DNA of 64,000 nucleotides, taken from assembly GCF_000003815.2 (NCBI RefSeq), contig NC_049984.1, forward strand, positions 12,333,186 to 12,397,185. Reading direction: 5' to 3'. The stretch comes from Branchiostoma floridae. Its lineage: Eukaryota > Chordata > Leptocardii > Amphioxiformes > Branchiostomatidae. Positions 1 through 11,062 of the stretch are shown here, piece by piece. Position numbers and translations under genes: made by a program. The notes beneath the pieces were generated by a model that had not been told where the DNA came from, searched no databases, and saw only the letters and a program-made list of their open reading frames with translations. Position 1 is the first letter of the stretch. Each line of letters opens with the position of its first letter.

Positions 1-336
1 TATAAGTAGACAAACGATTCTGAACACCAACCAATGTCTACTAGTTTTTTACTAGTATCTTGACTTTCCTGCACTTAGACCAAGTTCATATTCATGAATA
101 TGTAATTTATGTAACTGTACCTTGCAGATGAAACCAGTGTGTCATCCTGCAGGACAGCTATTTTGAACTTGGAAATTTCCCAGACATGCTTATAAAATGC
201 CATTTAATTCCCAAGTCATGCTCTGTTTCCCTTCAATCTGGGAAACCAACGGTTAGTACAGGATTCAACTTTCACAGATAAGTTACGTAATGGTTCAAAT
301 GGAGAAACAACATTCATAATGGAAACATAAACTTAC

Positions 337-2935
337 TTGAATTATGTCTACTTTTGTTTTGAAGATCCCATTAGAAAACTTGACAACTGTCCAAAACGCG
401 GGTCGCACTGGTTTAAGAAGATTTCGGGCATATTTTTCCAGGATGGTAACTGCTGCAAGAAGGTCCAGGATTTTCTGTGGATTCTGAAACAAGATATTGG
501 GGAAAGTTAGAAGCAAAATCTAGGCAATGATTGAGTTAACATAAGATGGTAAAGGAAAGAATGTTGGCTCTGGCCTTTTGGGGGGGGGGCAAGGGCAAGT
601 GATATAAAATTTTAAAACTGAGTGATGAAATTCAAAACAGTCTCTTTGTTCATTTTATCAATTTGAAAAATACTGTCTTTTGCTTGTACAATGTTTACTG
701 GTATCTGCATAAATACAGTATCCTGATGCATTTCTGTATTCATCTGTATTTGTTAGATGACTTTGGCCAAATTCTAAAAAAGAAAAAAACAAATCCTAAC
801 CCCAATTTTTTTTCAGAACTGTAATTGGAAACACAAATTTCCTAGGCCTACTGTACAATGCCTAATACAAGTACTGTAAGTTGCATAAGTCCCATACATT
901 GTTGTGTTTTACGTACAACAGCAAGCAAATGAAGGCAATTGGTTATCTTTCTTGTGACAAAAATATTTTCTGTAGTAGCTTTTATTTGGTTTATTACAGT
1001 GGGACAACAGGCAGTTTTACTTCCAGAATGAAAAAAAACAACTTTGGCTAAAAATAAGCTAATTCAGCCATATGCATTGTTTGCTTTCTGCATTACAGTG
1101 TAGATTCACAACAGAAAACCCATTACATCAGGGCATTATGTTCTGAGGTCATGCAACCTAACGAAATCGGAACTACATGTACTACGCAACTGGAACATGA
1201 AACCCTTTGTGGGGGTGGGGCCTGCCCTATATTGTCGCAGTGGCATCTATTGTTTCACTTTCACTTCCTGGTAAATAATACTACTGCTGAGGGTGTCTTC
1301 CATTTTGGCCATCAATTCTTTTTTATTTATCTATTTTGATTAGGCTGTTTGAAAGAATACAGCCTGGCTAAAGGATTATATTCCTGTTCCAAATACATGT
1401 ATCATCATCATGCATTAATGAATAATGTATGTCTTCAGTATAATGCATTGTTCTGTCTTAATTTGTCTGGCCTCACATATACTGTTTGTAGTGCTGAATG
1501 TGAAGCTGGTGTGAAGGGCATTTTGTTGATAAAAAATTACATGCAATAATAACAAGAGTGCATAGAACACAAACCTCTGAGAAGTAATCACACACACTGT
1601 ATAGTGTTGAACTGTTCGTGTTGTGGCTTAAGTGTTTCTTTAACTACCAACATGCCAAATATTGGACTAATCTTTCAAAAGGATCTTGCTAACAAAACCA
1701 AGTTGTTCAACGTAAGAAAGTCTCATCTTAACAAAGGTTATTGTAGTATTTACTCATAAATTATGTAGAGAAGCAGGCCCTGATATACACGATTTATATC
1801 TGATGATCAAATGCTGTAATTAATGAAATTTCCATTATTTACCGCAGCGACTACAGAAAACAGTCAAAAAGGAGGTTTTCTTCTTCTTCTAACCAAAATG
1901 TCAAAAACCTAGCACAGAATTCTTGACACGTGGACACCTGTGAAGAATCCGTCTTCCCCGTAGAATAGATACCAGTGCAGGCTAAAAGTAAACAGTATTC
2001 TGCTTCACCTGGTGAAAGGTATGTGGGCCTTCAACTTTTAGATGACCCCGGCGGTACCGTGTCAGTTACAACCCTTGGGGGTGTCAGTTTCATGTACATG
2101 TATGTAGACATTCTCTCACTCTCTCATGACCTTTCTCATGTACTACTCTTGCTAACTTAGTAACTTCACTACATTTGCTGTGGCCTGAATGCAGTATTGG
2201 CACAGAATGATATGATGACCATAGTACTATTTATCAATGTTTATGTAGCCTGGGTAGTCCCTATCAATATGAAACAAGTTTCTGTGCAGATGTGCACCTT
2301 AACTTAATAAGGTAACACAACTGATTTGAGAACAAGCATGAAAGCTTGCTTGCCTAAATTGAGCCTTAGTTTCAAGCTGTAGCCAAATAGCCACATCCAC
2401 AAAGTTACAACAAGTAAAATACAGAAACTGAACTTGTACTTACCACTCTGCAATTATCAAGAAGCAATCTGGCAAACTCCACATGTTTATATCGCTCCTC
2501 TAAAGTACTGCTGCAGTTTATAATCATCACCACAAAGCTATGGAACATAGCTATGGACAGTGTTCCGACTTGTTGGTACACAGATTTGACCTCATTTTCA
2601 AGTGACGTCCGTTCATTTTCTCGCTTCTGTATCTTTGATTGTTCGTGTGCATGATCTGAATTTGTTTGTTGTACAGAGTTGCTACTCTGCGATGTGTTGA
2701 CACCATTGGTATCAGTGGATGTTGCCGTTGTTCCATCAGTTACTGGCCTTGCTTGTACGTTACCATCCGATGCCCGATCTTCGTCACTGTCTCCCCTTTG
2801 ACAGCTGGACAGTTCTCTCACAACAGGACGACTATCTGGCATATCATCATTGATTCTTACATCACCTTGCATCTGGTTGGACACTGACTGGTCCCTTATT
2901 TGAGATGACCCCTCTATTATAGTAGGATCAGCCAT
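337..2935 (-). CDS. RNF31: RNF31/HOIP E3 ubiquitin ligase, N-terminal exons (partial)
   Basis: This is the start of the catalytic subunit of LUBAC, the cytosolic complex that builds Met1-linked ubiquitin chains in NF-kB and cell-death signalling. Two coding exons are visible: 2935-2444 (residues 1-164) and 483-337 (165-213), joined in phase 0 with GTAAGT donors; the rest lies beyond the left edge. The ATG sits in an ideal ACCATGG context. Residues 1 to about 110 are polar and low in complexity. The end of exon 1 and all of exon 2 match the PUB domain of human HOIP, including an ILEKYARNLL segment and a VVKFSN segment; the Tyr, Asn, Lys and Asn of the peptide pocket that binds OTULIN and CYLD/SPATA2 appear conserved. 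PUB domains occur in other proteins, but the match through the ILEKY and KFSN segments is HOIP-like. The RING and linear-chain domains cannot be checked here. Confidence 0.85.
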
Positions 2936-3929
2936 GGTAGTTGAAAATTTTGTATTTTTCTTCTAGGCAATGCAGTTGAATATTCACTTGGTCCTGCTGA
3001 ACACTTGTAACAGTTAAACTGTTTCGTATTTGTGTGATTAACTTACTTTTCTGATTAAATGTAACATTATATAACAATTACTTGCAAGTTGTGAATGAAA
3101 AGAAAATACAGAAAATAACGTACAAGCAAAACCAGCAACTGATTAAAATCTTCTGAAAATATGCATTTTTGTCTATCTTATACTAAGTGATCATAACAAC
3201 ACAAAATTCCTCTCTGTTTTTGTCAACTTTGTCAGCTATTCCAAAACCCTAACATACATTATGTTCTTGTTGTACTGCTATCATGTAAAACACTACTCTC
3301 TGTACTATTTACTTTCAAAGACAAAAATAAATGAGGTCCTAAAAGTAAGCAGTACAATTCAAAAGAAATACACAGCCATGCAAATGTGGTTGTAAACAGA
3401 AGTTAATCACAAGTCTGTTGTAGTCTTATGGTCAGCGAGGTCAGGTGAATATTGTCATGCAATGCCATTCAGATTCAGAAAAAAAAACCTATCTGGCTTG
3501 AGCCAATTTTAGCCAAATTCAGCCTGAATTCTGTTGTGTACAAAGTGCCAACCCAAGTGTAGACTGGGTGAGTGCTGTTCAGCTAACTGTGCGTCAGATT
3601 TCAGTTCAACACCAAGCTGTCATCAATCGATGTAGAGGCTCTATGATTTGATGACCACCGTACCGCCACTACCAATTGCTTTGGCTTGTCTGTTGTCTCC
3701 TCTTCTGTGAGTTAACTTTATAAGACTGCAATGAGCCCACTGCCTTCTCCTCAGAGATACGTTGACAACTGGAAGGTACACAAAAGTATGCAAAATTTGC
3801 AGTTAATACCAGGAATATAATCAATCCCACGTTATATACACAAAGACACACAAACAAACCCCATACATAGTTTGGGTTCTTCAATGTACAGAACTAGCCA
3901 AAAGGTAAGCATCACTATCAACAATGATA
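2936..3929. other. RNF31 upstream region, no gene seen
   Basis: This AT-rich stretch lies upstream of the RNF31 start codon. I see no coding exon, TATA box or recognisable repeat. Untranslated RNF31 exons could be here but nothing shows them. Confidence 0.4.
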
Positions 3930-3938
3930 CACAAAACT

Positions 3939-4032
3939 TAGTCTGTGTAACGCAAACTCCGCTATCCGGAGCTTGTAGCCTATAGGCGCGGCAATGTAGG
4001 ACGGGCCTGAGAAGCGCAATTAAATCAGGCTA
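3939..4032. mobile_element. MITE, TAGTCTG/CAGGCTA ends, 9-bp target duplication
   Basis: A 94-bp non-autonomous DNA element. It starts TAGTCTGTG and ends CAGGCTA, a short imperfect terminal inverted repeat, and is flanked on both sides by the exact 9-mer CACAAAACT (3930-3938 and 4033-4041). A second copy lies at 59515-59614. A 9-bp duplication suits Mutator-like or Merlin-type transposases; no transposase is present. Confidence 0.75.
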
Positions 4033-4728
4033 CACAAAACTAAAGGTCACCCATTTTGGGTTGTTTGTGTGACAGAAGTGAGTTCACTGCGGGTTGAAAA
4101 TTAAAACCCAACATTGATATGATTGACAAATTTACCAAATGAAATCTCTGTTGAAAACTTTAATTAGAGTTTAGACTGTGCCTTCATAGCCTCTCTTCAT
4201 TTTCTTTTTCCTCAGTGCATCTCATATGTGACAAAGTTCAAGCTTGCTATCTGCTAGCCTTGTATCCAGACGTATTATAGCTCCCGAGTCAATCTGTCTC
4301 TGTGGAGAGGACAGAAGAGATGCGGAAGCCATAATACGGCTGGATAACAGGCTGGCTGAGCACACACTTGAAATGTGCATGCACAGCCTTAGGCATTTGT
4401 ACAGTTGGAAATGTGAGGTATGTCCGTCATTGAGTGTGATTTATGGATATTTATGTCATACCTGGGCCGCGCTATCGTTCGATACAGGTGTTCGGAACTT
4501 CCAGACCAGGTTTTGAAGGCTTTCAAGGTTTATCAAATAGGCTTCCATAAAAAAATTAAAACAGACTCTGTGCATGCCGAATACGACGCAGTCGAAAATT
4601 TGAATACACGATTCGGACTTTGGAACATTGCTGCTGTAACAATTTTGTTCAAGGGCACCTAATTTTCTCAACTTCTGGCGCATTTCACCTCAAAACTTGT
4701 GTTTTTTCCGGTGTGGATGACAAATAAA

Positions 4729-4852
4729 ATACAACACAGTGTATTCAGCATCAACCTCGGTCCCAGCCCTCCCGCGGGTTGGATCTTCAGGCGATCCTAC
4801 AGGCGGTCGGACTGGTACCTCGACGGGTGATACGGAATACACCGTGTTGTAT
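4729..4852. mobile_element. Palindromic MITE, TACAACAC ends
   Basis: The two ends are inverted copies: ATACAACACAGTGTATTC on the left and, on the other strand, ATACAACACGGTGTATTC on the right. Imperfect pairing continues inwards for about 40 bases, so most of the 124 bp can fold into a hairpin. It has no coding capacity. The target duplication is unclear because both flanks are AT-rich. Confidence 0.6.
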
Positions 4853-5122
4853 TATTCTATATAATCATGTCTCCTTTGACTTATCACGAAACCTATTCTG
4901 TACCCTGCAGGCATGGTAAGCAGAATGTGGAGCGGTAACCTTTGCTGAATTACACCCACCCACCCCTCCAAACAGCTTATCAGTGTCACAAAGTTGTATG
5001 CATAACCGAATCTCAATGTAGGTAGTGTTTTGCAGGTAAAGAGTCAGAAGAATGCTCTTGAAGAATGCACCACTATTGGGTTTCACTTCTTTGTGCCGAT
5101 AAACAATAGGCCTGGGATTCCG

Positions 5123-5155
5123 CAAGGAGGTTGAAACCCTGTTTCAACCTCCTTG
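5123..5155. repeat. Perfect hairpin with AAGGAGGTT arms
   Basis: Arms CAAGGAGGTTGAAAC and GTTTCAACCTCCTTG are perfectly complementary over 15 bp around a 3-nt loop. Similar AAGGAGGTT hairpins occur at 17094-17130, 19679-19699 and 55772-55797, so this is a recurring genomic motif. Confidence 0.6.
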
Positions 5156-6767
5156 GTTGGAGACCTGCAACCTTGAACAACAGTTATCGTCCATGATTCT
5201 AAAAAAAATGTTTTAAAAAATTGGTTACATTAGGAAGTAACGGTACCACAAATAAAAAAAGTCATACTTATGCCTGGACAAACTTTGTCTAGTCTGATTG
5301 GATAAAAGTTATAAAAGGTTCTATTGGTCAGTGAATACAATTTGCATACATGCAAATTATGACTACCATAGTTACCGTTTCGCAGCGGCGCAATCAAAAG
5401 TGCACGAGGTTACAAATAATATTAATAAGGCAAGGTAAACTTATAATATCTACTACTCACTCACTATTGACTACTATGGGATAACTTTTCTATTCAAGGC
5501 AATAAATATTCATGGTTACCCCAATGTTTACTCATGTTTGCAGTACATTCACACCATTGTCTCTTTGTTGTGAAAACCTGGACATTGCATTTAACGTTAT
5601 ATTCCTATTGTCCTTGGAAAACTTTATGCACTTAAGCACACCAGGAAGCTAGTGAAACATTTAATACTTATTGTTGTAAGAAAGAAGTCAGTCTGTGTCC
5701 GGGGCATGCATGCCCATGTGTAACAAAGAAAATGAGCTTGGGAATAAATTCGACATGAAAACTTACCCTGGGGTGACCAAGCACGGTACTGAACTAAAAA
5801 AAAAATATATGTAGGTCTAGTAGTAACTAGTAGCAAGGAGTTTTTATCCTTGCTAGGAGCGACGACATTGGGTTCCTCCATGAGTAAACAAGCTTTCTAT
5901 ATCTATCAATTATAATATTTGATCAGTCCCACGCGCCCTGAACAGTTGAGTCTCGGTAATCCCCCACCCCACCCAAACGTTGTTTTGTCTGACGATACAT
6001 CTCTCCAGCTGGGTTGACGGAAGTGTCACAAGAAGAAGGAGGACGTTGGACGTTGATAGTTTCTGTCACTAGATTGTGAATAGCAAAACTAACCAATTAG
6101 TACTTCCAAATTCGTCGACCTCACTCCGTCAGCGCATGCTGCGTCAGAGTTTTTTTCACAATGTTACTTTGGTAAGCTTTGGTACGCATGCGCAATCGTG
6201 ACTGGTGACGTCAGGGTGATACGGGACTTTCCGCTGTACGTTCTCCCAGCAAGAGGGTTTATACGTATTAAACGTTACGAATGATGAATGAAATATTGCA
6301 CGACATTTGTACATGGTACACTTGTAAGGCAACAGTAATAAGTCAATTAACACAATGATACTCGTCTAAGATCTACATAACGTTACATATGTTAGTACAG
6401 TAATGTGAGACCATGTGAACATAAATGGCGTATTGACATATGCAAGTCGGTCTGTTACTGTACAATAGATTCTCTCTTTTTTATAGCATTACATATGTAT
6501 TGGCCTAAATACGAAGATATGTAGTCTGAACATGACATAAGTAGATTCAAGATTCATATGTGGTAGATTGAAAGTACATGTGTTTGTCTTTGGTAAAGGT
6601 GTGCTAGATTTACATGACTTACATGTGATCATATCCATTAATCTTTTTCTATCTACGCTATATGCAGGGCATGTCATTAGAAAATGATACTCATCTTCAA
6701 CACCATCTTTACATGAAGGGCATTGCCTCTGGTTGGCTGGTATATTACGATACCGATCTTTTTCTAT
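5156..6767. other. Non-coding stretch, nothing recognised
   Basis: Short open frames on both strands lack domain content, good start contexts or splice structure. I see no RNA gene and no repeat I can define. Confidence 0.3.
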
Positions 6768-6973
6768 TTCATGTATTACAAACTTTCGCGGTGGATTAAT
6801 GTTCGCGGTTTTCGCGGCGACCGCTTCACCGCGAATTCAAAACCACCGCGAACATTTTTCCATAACAGTTAGAGACTACAGCGCATTGTGCTACCTCCGC
6901 GAAACCACCGCGAAAAGTTCATTTTCCCACGACCGCGAAATTAAATCACCGCGAAATTAATTGCATTTACAGT
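6768..6973. repeat. CGCGGT-rich palindromic repeat ending ATTTACAGT
   Basis: The left half carries several TTCGCGGT motifs and the right half their complement ACCGCGAA, giving an element able to fold on itself. The right end reads TTGCATTTACAGTA. The same ATTTACAGT/ACTGTAAAT terminus marks repeats at 25853, 33115, 46969 and 52664, which look like older, mutated members of one family. Confidence 0.55.
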
Positions 6974-7187
6974 ATCTCCATGCAGATCTTGCGGTGGTTT
7001 AAGACAGTAACATAAACCGGGGAAGGAGTTTAGCCGGCAGAGGAGTTTTATTTTTAATGTTACTGTCTTATTAACCACCGGAAGATCTTCTTGAAGATTA
7101 GCACTAAGAGGGTCGGCGTGTGACTGTGTGTATGTCAGCTGCCAGTGTGTGTTTTAGCCTATGTTTACACAATCTCTCGCTCGTGTA

Positions 7188-7190
<3 letters not shown>

Positions 7191-7262
<72 letters not shown>
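7191..7262. repeat. (GT)n microsatellite
   Basis: An almost uninterrupted run of GT dinucleotides, followed by a T-rich tract to about 7290. The Cys-Val and Thr-His open frames across it are repeat artefacts. Confidence 0.95.
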
Positions 7263-7265
<3 letters not shown>

Positions 7266-7449
7266 TATGTGTTTTTTTTTTTTAATTTTTTTATTCTGTT
7301 TTCTTTAGCCAGGGTAGCCCAGCTCAGTGTATCACACTGCTTTACAGTGGGGCCCTGGATAACACATAGTACATGACACATCAACAAAATACATAACATA
7401 GCATCATAACATACAAATAATATATACAAAGACCGTTTTCCATAATCAT

Positions 7450-9060
7450 ACTTCAGTCCGGTCGTGAGGTTTTGTGTGTGTGTCCGTTAACAAGAAACGT
7501 AAGAACAGCTGAATGGATTGGTTTCATACTTGGTGTGTTGTTAGGGTGTGACAAAAACTAGAAATGATCATATTCTGGGCCCCCTATCGGCTTCCCTTAA
7601 TACTGCAGTGGAACTTCTGCTTTTTATATCTCATGTTCTGAACAAGCTATGGTTACAATTTTGGGTGTTTAGATAGCTCTTGTGCTAGGGAAGAAGATTA
7701 GGAATTGCAGGGGCATTCTTGTCAAAAATATTCCGAAGACGGTAACGTTATCAAATTCAAGAGAGGAATAATGGATTTTCATGATTTGGGATATGTGGGT
7801 AACTTATAAGAATATATATAAATTGAAATACATATTATGTAAAATATGAGTATATTCGCATTATCAATAAGAATATTATATATGCAGATTAAGTGCTAAG
7901 CAGCACACCACATAATTACCCACCCCTACAATTAACACAAAAGCATTAATCATGCAAATGAGGTTGGTTAAAGGTTGAATGACTATACACACAGAGTATG
8001 CTATACCCGCGCGAACGACAGTTTTTTTTTCATTTTTGTTCTTTCACACCTTCTTTATTTGACTTTGAAATTCAAGTGGGCATTCTATGACAGCAGTATC
8101 TATTTTTAAACTGACGGCATATCTTGTTCATTTTACAACTGCTTTGTAAGATTTACAGTATGGTCGAATTTTTTGTTGTTGAAACGGACGAAAATTGATG
8201 CGCGCGCGATAATCCATATAATCAAATCAACATGGCCTAATTGATGACAACATGCTATAATTCCCTAGTGATAATTGACAAGAATTCTATACATGTGACA
8301 TTTGGAGGTTACGCGAAGGTGAACATCGTTGATTATGAATGATGCAAATAAGGACCTTATTTTCATAAATGGTCAAAAAATACTATAGATAGTACAGCCT
8401 TCTTTGTAAAGTTGAGACTGTCATACTTTTGACAACTTCTGTTTTTTGAGTGGGGGTGATGATAAAATGGGCACCTTATTTACATGATTAATGAGAACCA
8501 CACATAATACATCAGTTGTAAAAGTTAAAATCATTTGGTGAAGGCATGGGGTCGTGGGGTAGTTGATTATGCATACAATATGCTCATATGCATATGATTT
8601 GATACCGCAGTGGATCAGGGTAGTGAATGGTCCTCATTTTCAAATAAGATCATCTATCAGTTGATCACCTTCTTCACACAAATGTACAGATGTTGAACTA
8701 AGTATGAAGATTCTAAGATTGCTGTTATATCAGTTCCTCATCAACGATGCAAATGAGGTATTAATTTACTTGAATTCGAAAAAAAATCCTCTTATCTACC
8801 ACAGTGTAATTATAGTATTTTTTCTCGTTGGTTATGTAAATTAGGTCTCCATTTGCATGATTGGCATCTATTGGTGTTCCAATCGTCTTATTGTGGAAGA
8901 AAGTCAAATTACAAAAATATTACCACAATTTGCATAATGGACATCTAATCATGTCAGGGAGCCCTATCCACATACCAAACATCATTAAGATCCATTCAGA
9001 ACTTTTCCACAAAGATTTCCACATACAAACACGAACACACACACACACGCACACACACTG
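7450..9060. repeat. Long dispersed non-coding repeat
   Basis: This AT-rich block has many variants of ATGCAAATGAGG and ends in a CA-rich tract near 9038-9058. A segment around 7720-7800 (ATTCCGAAGAC, then AATGGATTTTCATGATTT, then GTGGGTAACTT) recurs in altered form at 40448-40520 in an ASTE1 intron, so it is an interspersed repeat. No open frame of note is present. Its class is unknown and both boundaries are estimates. Confidence 0.45.
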
Positions 9061-9599
9061 TGCTAGAACGTACGGGCGATCCACTTTACGTTTTGTGTTG
9101 AGAGTTACGTGTGGTTATTGTTCCACACTAGTACTCTCTTTCCGAGTTGAGTCATCATACCTGCCGCCCTGGCTATCCGTCTGTCGATTTCCTTGTCTAA
9201 ACTAAAGACAGGCTGCTATTAGTGATTGTTGAATCAAGGAGGTTATATAGAGAATAAAACAAGATGAGTTACTAAGTATGCAAAGTGATCTGGCGTTTCT
9301 GTACCTATGGTGATAGTGGGCTGGGTACCTCTTGACCCATGACTACTGCTTTCTTTATGCTGATATCAGCGCAAATTACCTGCAGGTATGGATAAACAGC
9401 TGGCACAAGGTCAAGAAGAGGGTGGTCAGGCTAGGCCAATGGCTTGGTTTATTTACTAAATGTTGCATAATAAAAAAGACCATCCTTAGTAAATGAAATC
9501 TGAATATACAGCTACTCTGGATTGGAAGTTTTGGTGCTCTTATCTTTTTAGGCTGTAATAATCGTTCCATGTGTTCCGAAAGATATGAATATTTGCTCC

Positions 9600-10740
9600 C
9601 CAAGGTCGTTCAAAGTGTGACCAAGTTGTTCAGTGACACGGCATTATCAGGATGGGCACTGTCCTTACCATGATAGAAACTCCGCTCCATCTGTAGTGTC
9701 TGTGTCATGATTGTTTACCGCCTATCTGTGATTGCCAAGGTTGCTCCGGGCGAAACCCATGTTGTTCAGTGAGGTGGCAATGTCAGGGTGGGCTATGCCC
9801 TCACCATAGATACTCCGCTTCATCTGCAGTGCCTGTTCATGATAGCTGACCGCCTATCTGTGATTGCCAAGGTTGCTCCGGGCGACACCTATGCTGTTCA
9901 GTGAGGTGGCAATGTCAGGGTGGGCTATGCCCTCACCATACATACTCCGCTCCATCTGCAGTGCCTGTTCATGATAGCTGACCGCCTATCTGTGATTGCC
10001 AAGGTTGCTCCGGGCGACACCTATGCTGTTCAGTGAGGTGGCAATGTCAGGGTGGGCTATGCCCTCACCATACATACTCCGCTCCATCTGCAGTGCCTGT
10101 TCATGATAGCTGACCGCCTATCTGTGATTGCCAAGGTTGCTCCGGGCGACACCTATGCTGTTCAGTGAGGTGGCAATGTCAGGGTGGGCTATGCCCTCAC
10201 CATAGATACTCCGCTCCATCTGTAGTGCCTGTTCATGATAGCTGACCGCCTATCGGTGATTGCCAAGGTTGCTCCGGGCGACACCTATGCTGTTCAGTGA
10301 GGTGGCAATGTCAGGGTGGGCTATGCCCTCACCATAGATACTCCGCTCCATCTGCAGTGCCTGTTCATAATATATGTCGCTGACCGCCTATCTGTGATCG
10401 CCAAGCTTCATCTTTAGCGACTGTTAAAAATGCCTAATCAATTTTCAATGCTCCTCAAGGTCGCTCCAGGCAAAACCTAGGAGGCGGCAATATCAGACTG
10501 TGCTCTGTCCTCACCATAAATGCCCCGCTTCATCTCAGTATACGTAGTGCCTTTCTGTGATCCCATTGTCGCTCCAGGTGCCTTCCAGGTTTGTTTAGTG
10601 AAGCGGTAATAACAGGATGTACATGCAGAATGCTTATCATATACATGTGATAAGATACTCAGTTTCAGCTGTGGTAACTGTTTATGATAGCTGACCACCT
10701 TTCTAGGGTCACTAATTAAGGTTCTTCCATGCAAACCCCA
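9600..10740 (-). pseudogene. Decayed TPR-repeat gene fragment with amplified units
   Basis: On the minus strand this region encodes 44-residue tetratricopeptide-type units of the kinesin-light-chain-like class. A typical unit contains [16 protein letters not shown], then [15 protein letters not shown], then RSNLGNHR. About five units (near 9769-10428) are nearly identical at 132-bp spacing; flanking ones at 9600-9768 and 10430-10740 are diverged. Each amplified unit has TAG just after NHR, near 9722, 9854, 9986, 10118, 10250 and 10388. The diverged flanking units keep AAG (Lys) there, in HRKA-like contexts, so TAG is a mutation. No unit can be translated through. TPR arrays mediate protein binding; lancelets carry many such genes, some with NACHT domains, but none is visible here. 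The source gene is unknown. Confidence 0.75.
9637..10428. repeat. 132-bp tandem repeat array, about 6 units
   Basis: The marker GTGAGGTGGC recurs at 9769, 9901, 10033, 10165 and 10297, exactly 132 bp apart, with a diverged unit at 9633. The last unit has a 6-bp insertion near 10370. Differences among the central units are a handful of substitutions, which points to recent amplification or homogenisation. Confidence 0.9.
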
Positions 10741-10883
10741 TTTTAAGTGAAGCCACGATAATACGGTTTGTACGTCGATGAAGGTTAGACATCCAGGTAA
10801 TAAGATACTTCAGTAGTAGTTACTGAAGATTTTGGAAACGGTCAAACGTTTCGGATTGCATCCATTGTTTGTCGTGCACATCC

Positions 10884-10923
10884 ATTGGTCCGATAGCGAT
10901 GACGTCATTCCCTCTATATAATA
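10884..10923 (+). promoter_or_regulatory. Promoter-like block: inverted CCAAT, CRE, TATA
   Basis: ATTGG (inverted CCAAT) at 10884-10888, a perfect CRE TGACGTCA at 10900-10907 and TATATAATA at 10915-10923 lie in the usual order and spacing. A start site about 30 bp downstream, near 10950, would precede the ATG at 11020. Individual motifs arise by chance, but the arrangement is suggestive. Confidence 0.45.
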
Positions 10924-11019
10924 GGTATACGCGCATGACTACGGCATTCTTCTACTGCCAGGGCCTCTGAGCCACACTGATTCCTTTCGCTGTCGCTCCA
11001 CTCAAATCAAGCCATAAAC

Positions 11020-11062
11020 ATGTCTGGCCACGCTGCGAAGAAACTCAAATTGCCAGTCGGAG
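11020..11062 (+). CDS. Possible short first coding exon downstream of the promoter block
   Basis: The ATG at 11020 opens MSGHAAKKLKLPVG and could splice at 11062 in phase 1, although the GTTTGC donor is weak. Without splicing the frame stops after 17 codons at TAG 11071-11073. I cannot connect it to a downstream exon or recognise a family. The only support is the promoter-like block upstream and a sensible start position. Confidence 0.25.

Noticed and set aside
4244-4662. Plus-strand open frames with mixed composition
   Set aside because: No family, no convincing splice sites, and the two overlapping frames compete; not enough to call a gene.
7120-7429. Overlapping open frames rich in Cys-Val or Thr-His on both strands
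   Set aside because: They are translations of the (GT)n microsatellite and its flanks, not genes.
10814-10856. CTGAAGA, then GGAAACGG and AAACGTTTCGG, resembling a hammerhead core
   Set aside because: No stem II of more than 4 bp forms between the boxes, so it does not fold like the motif at 16502.
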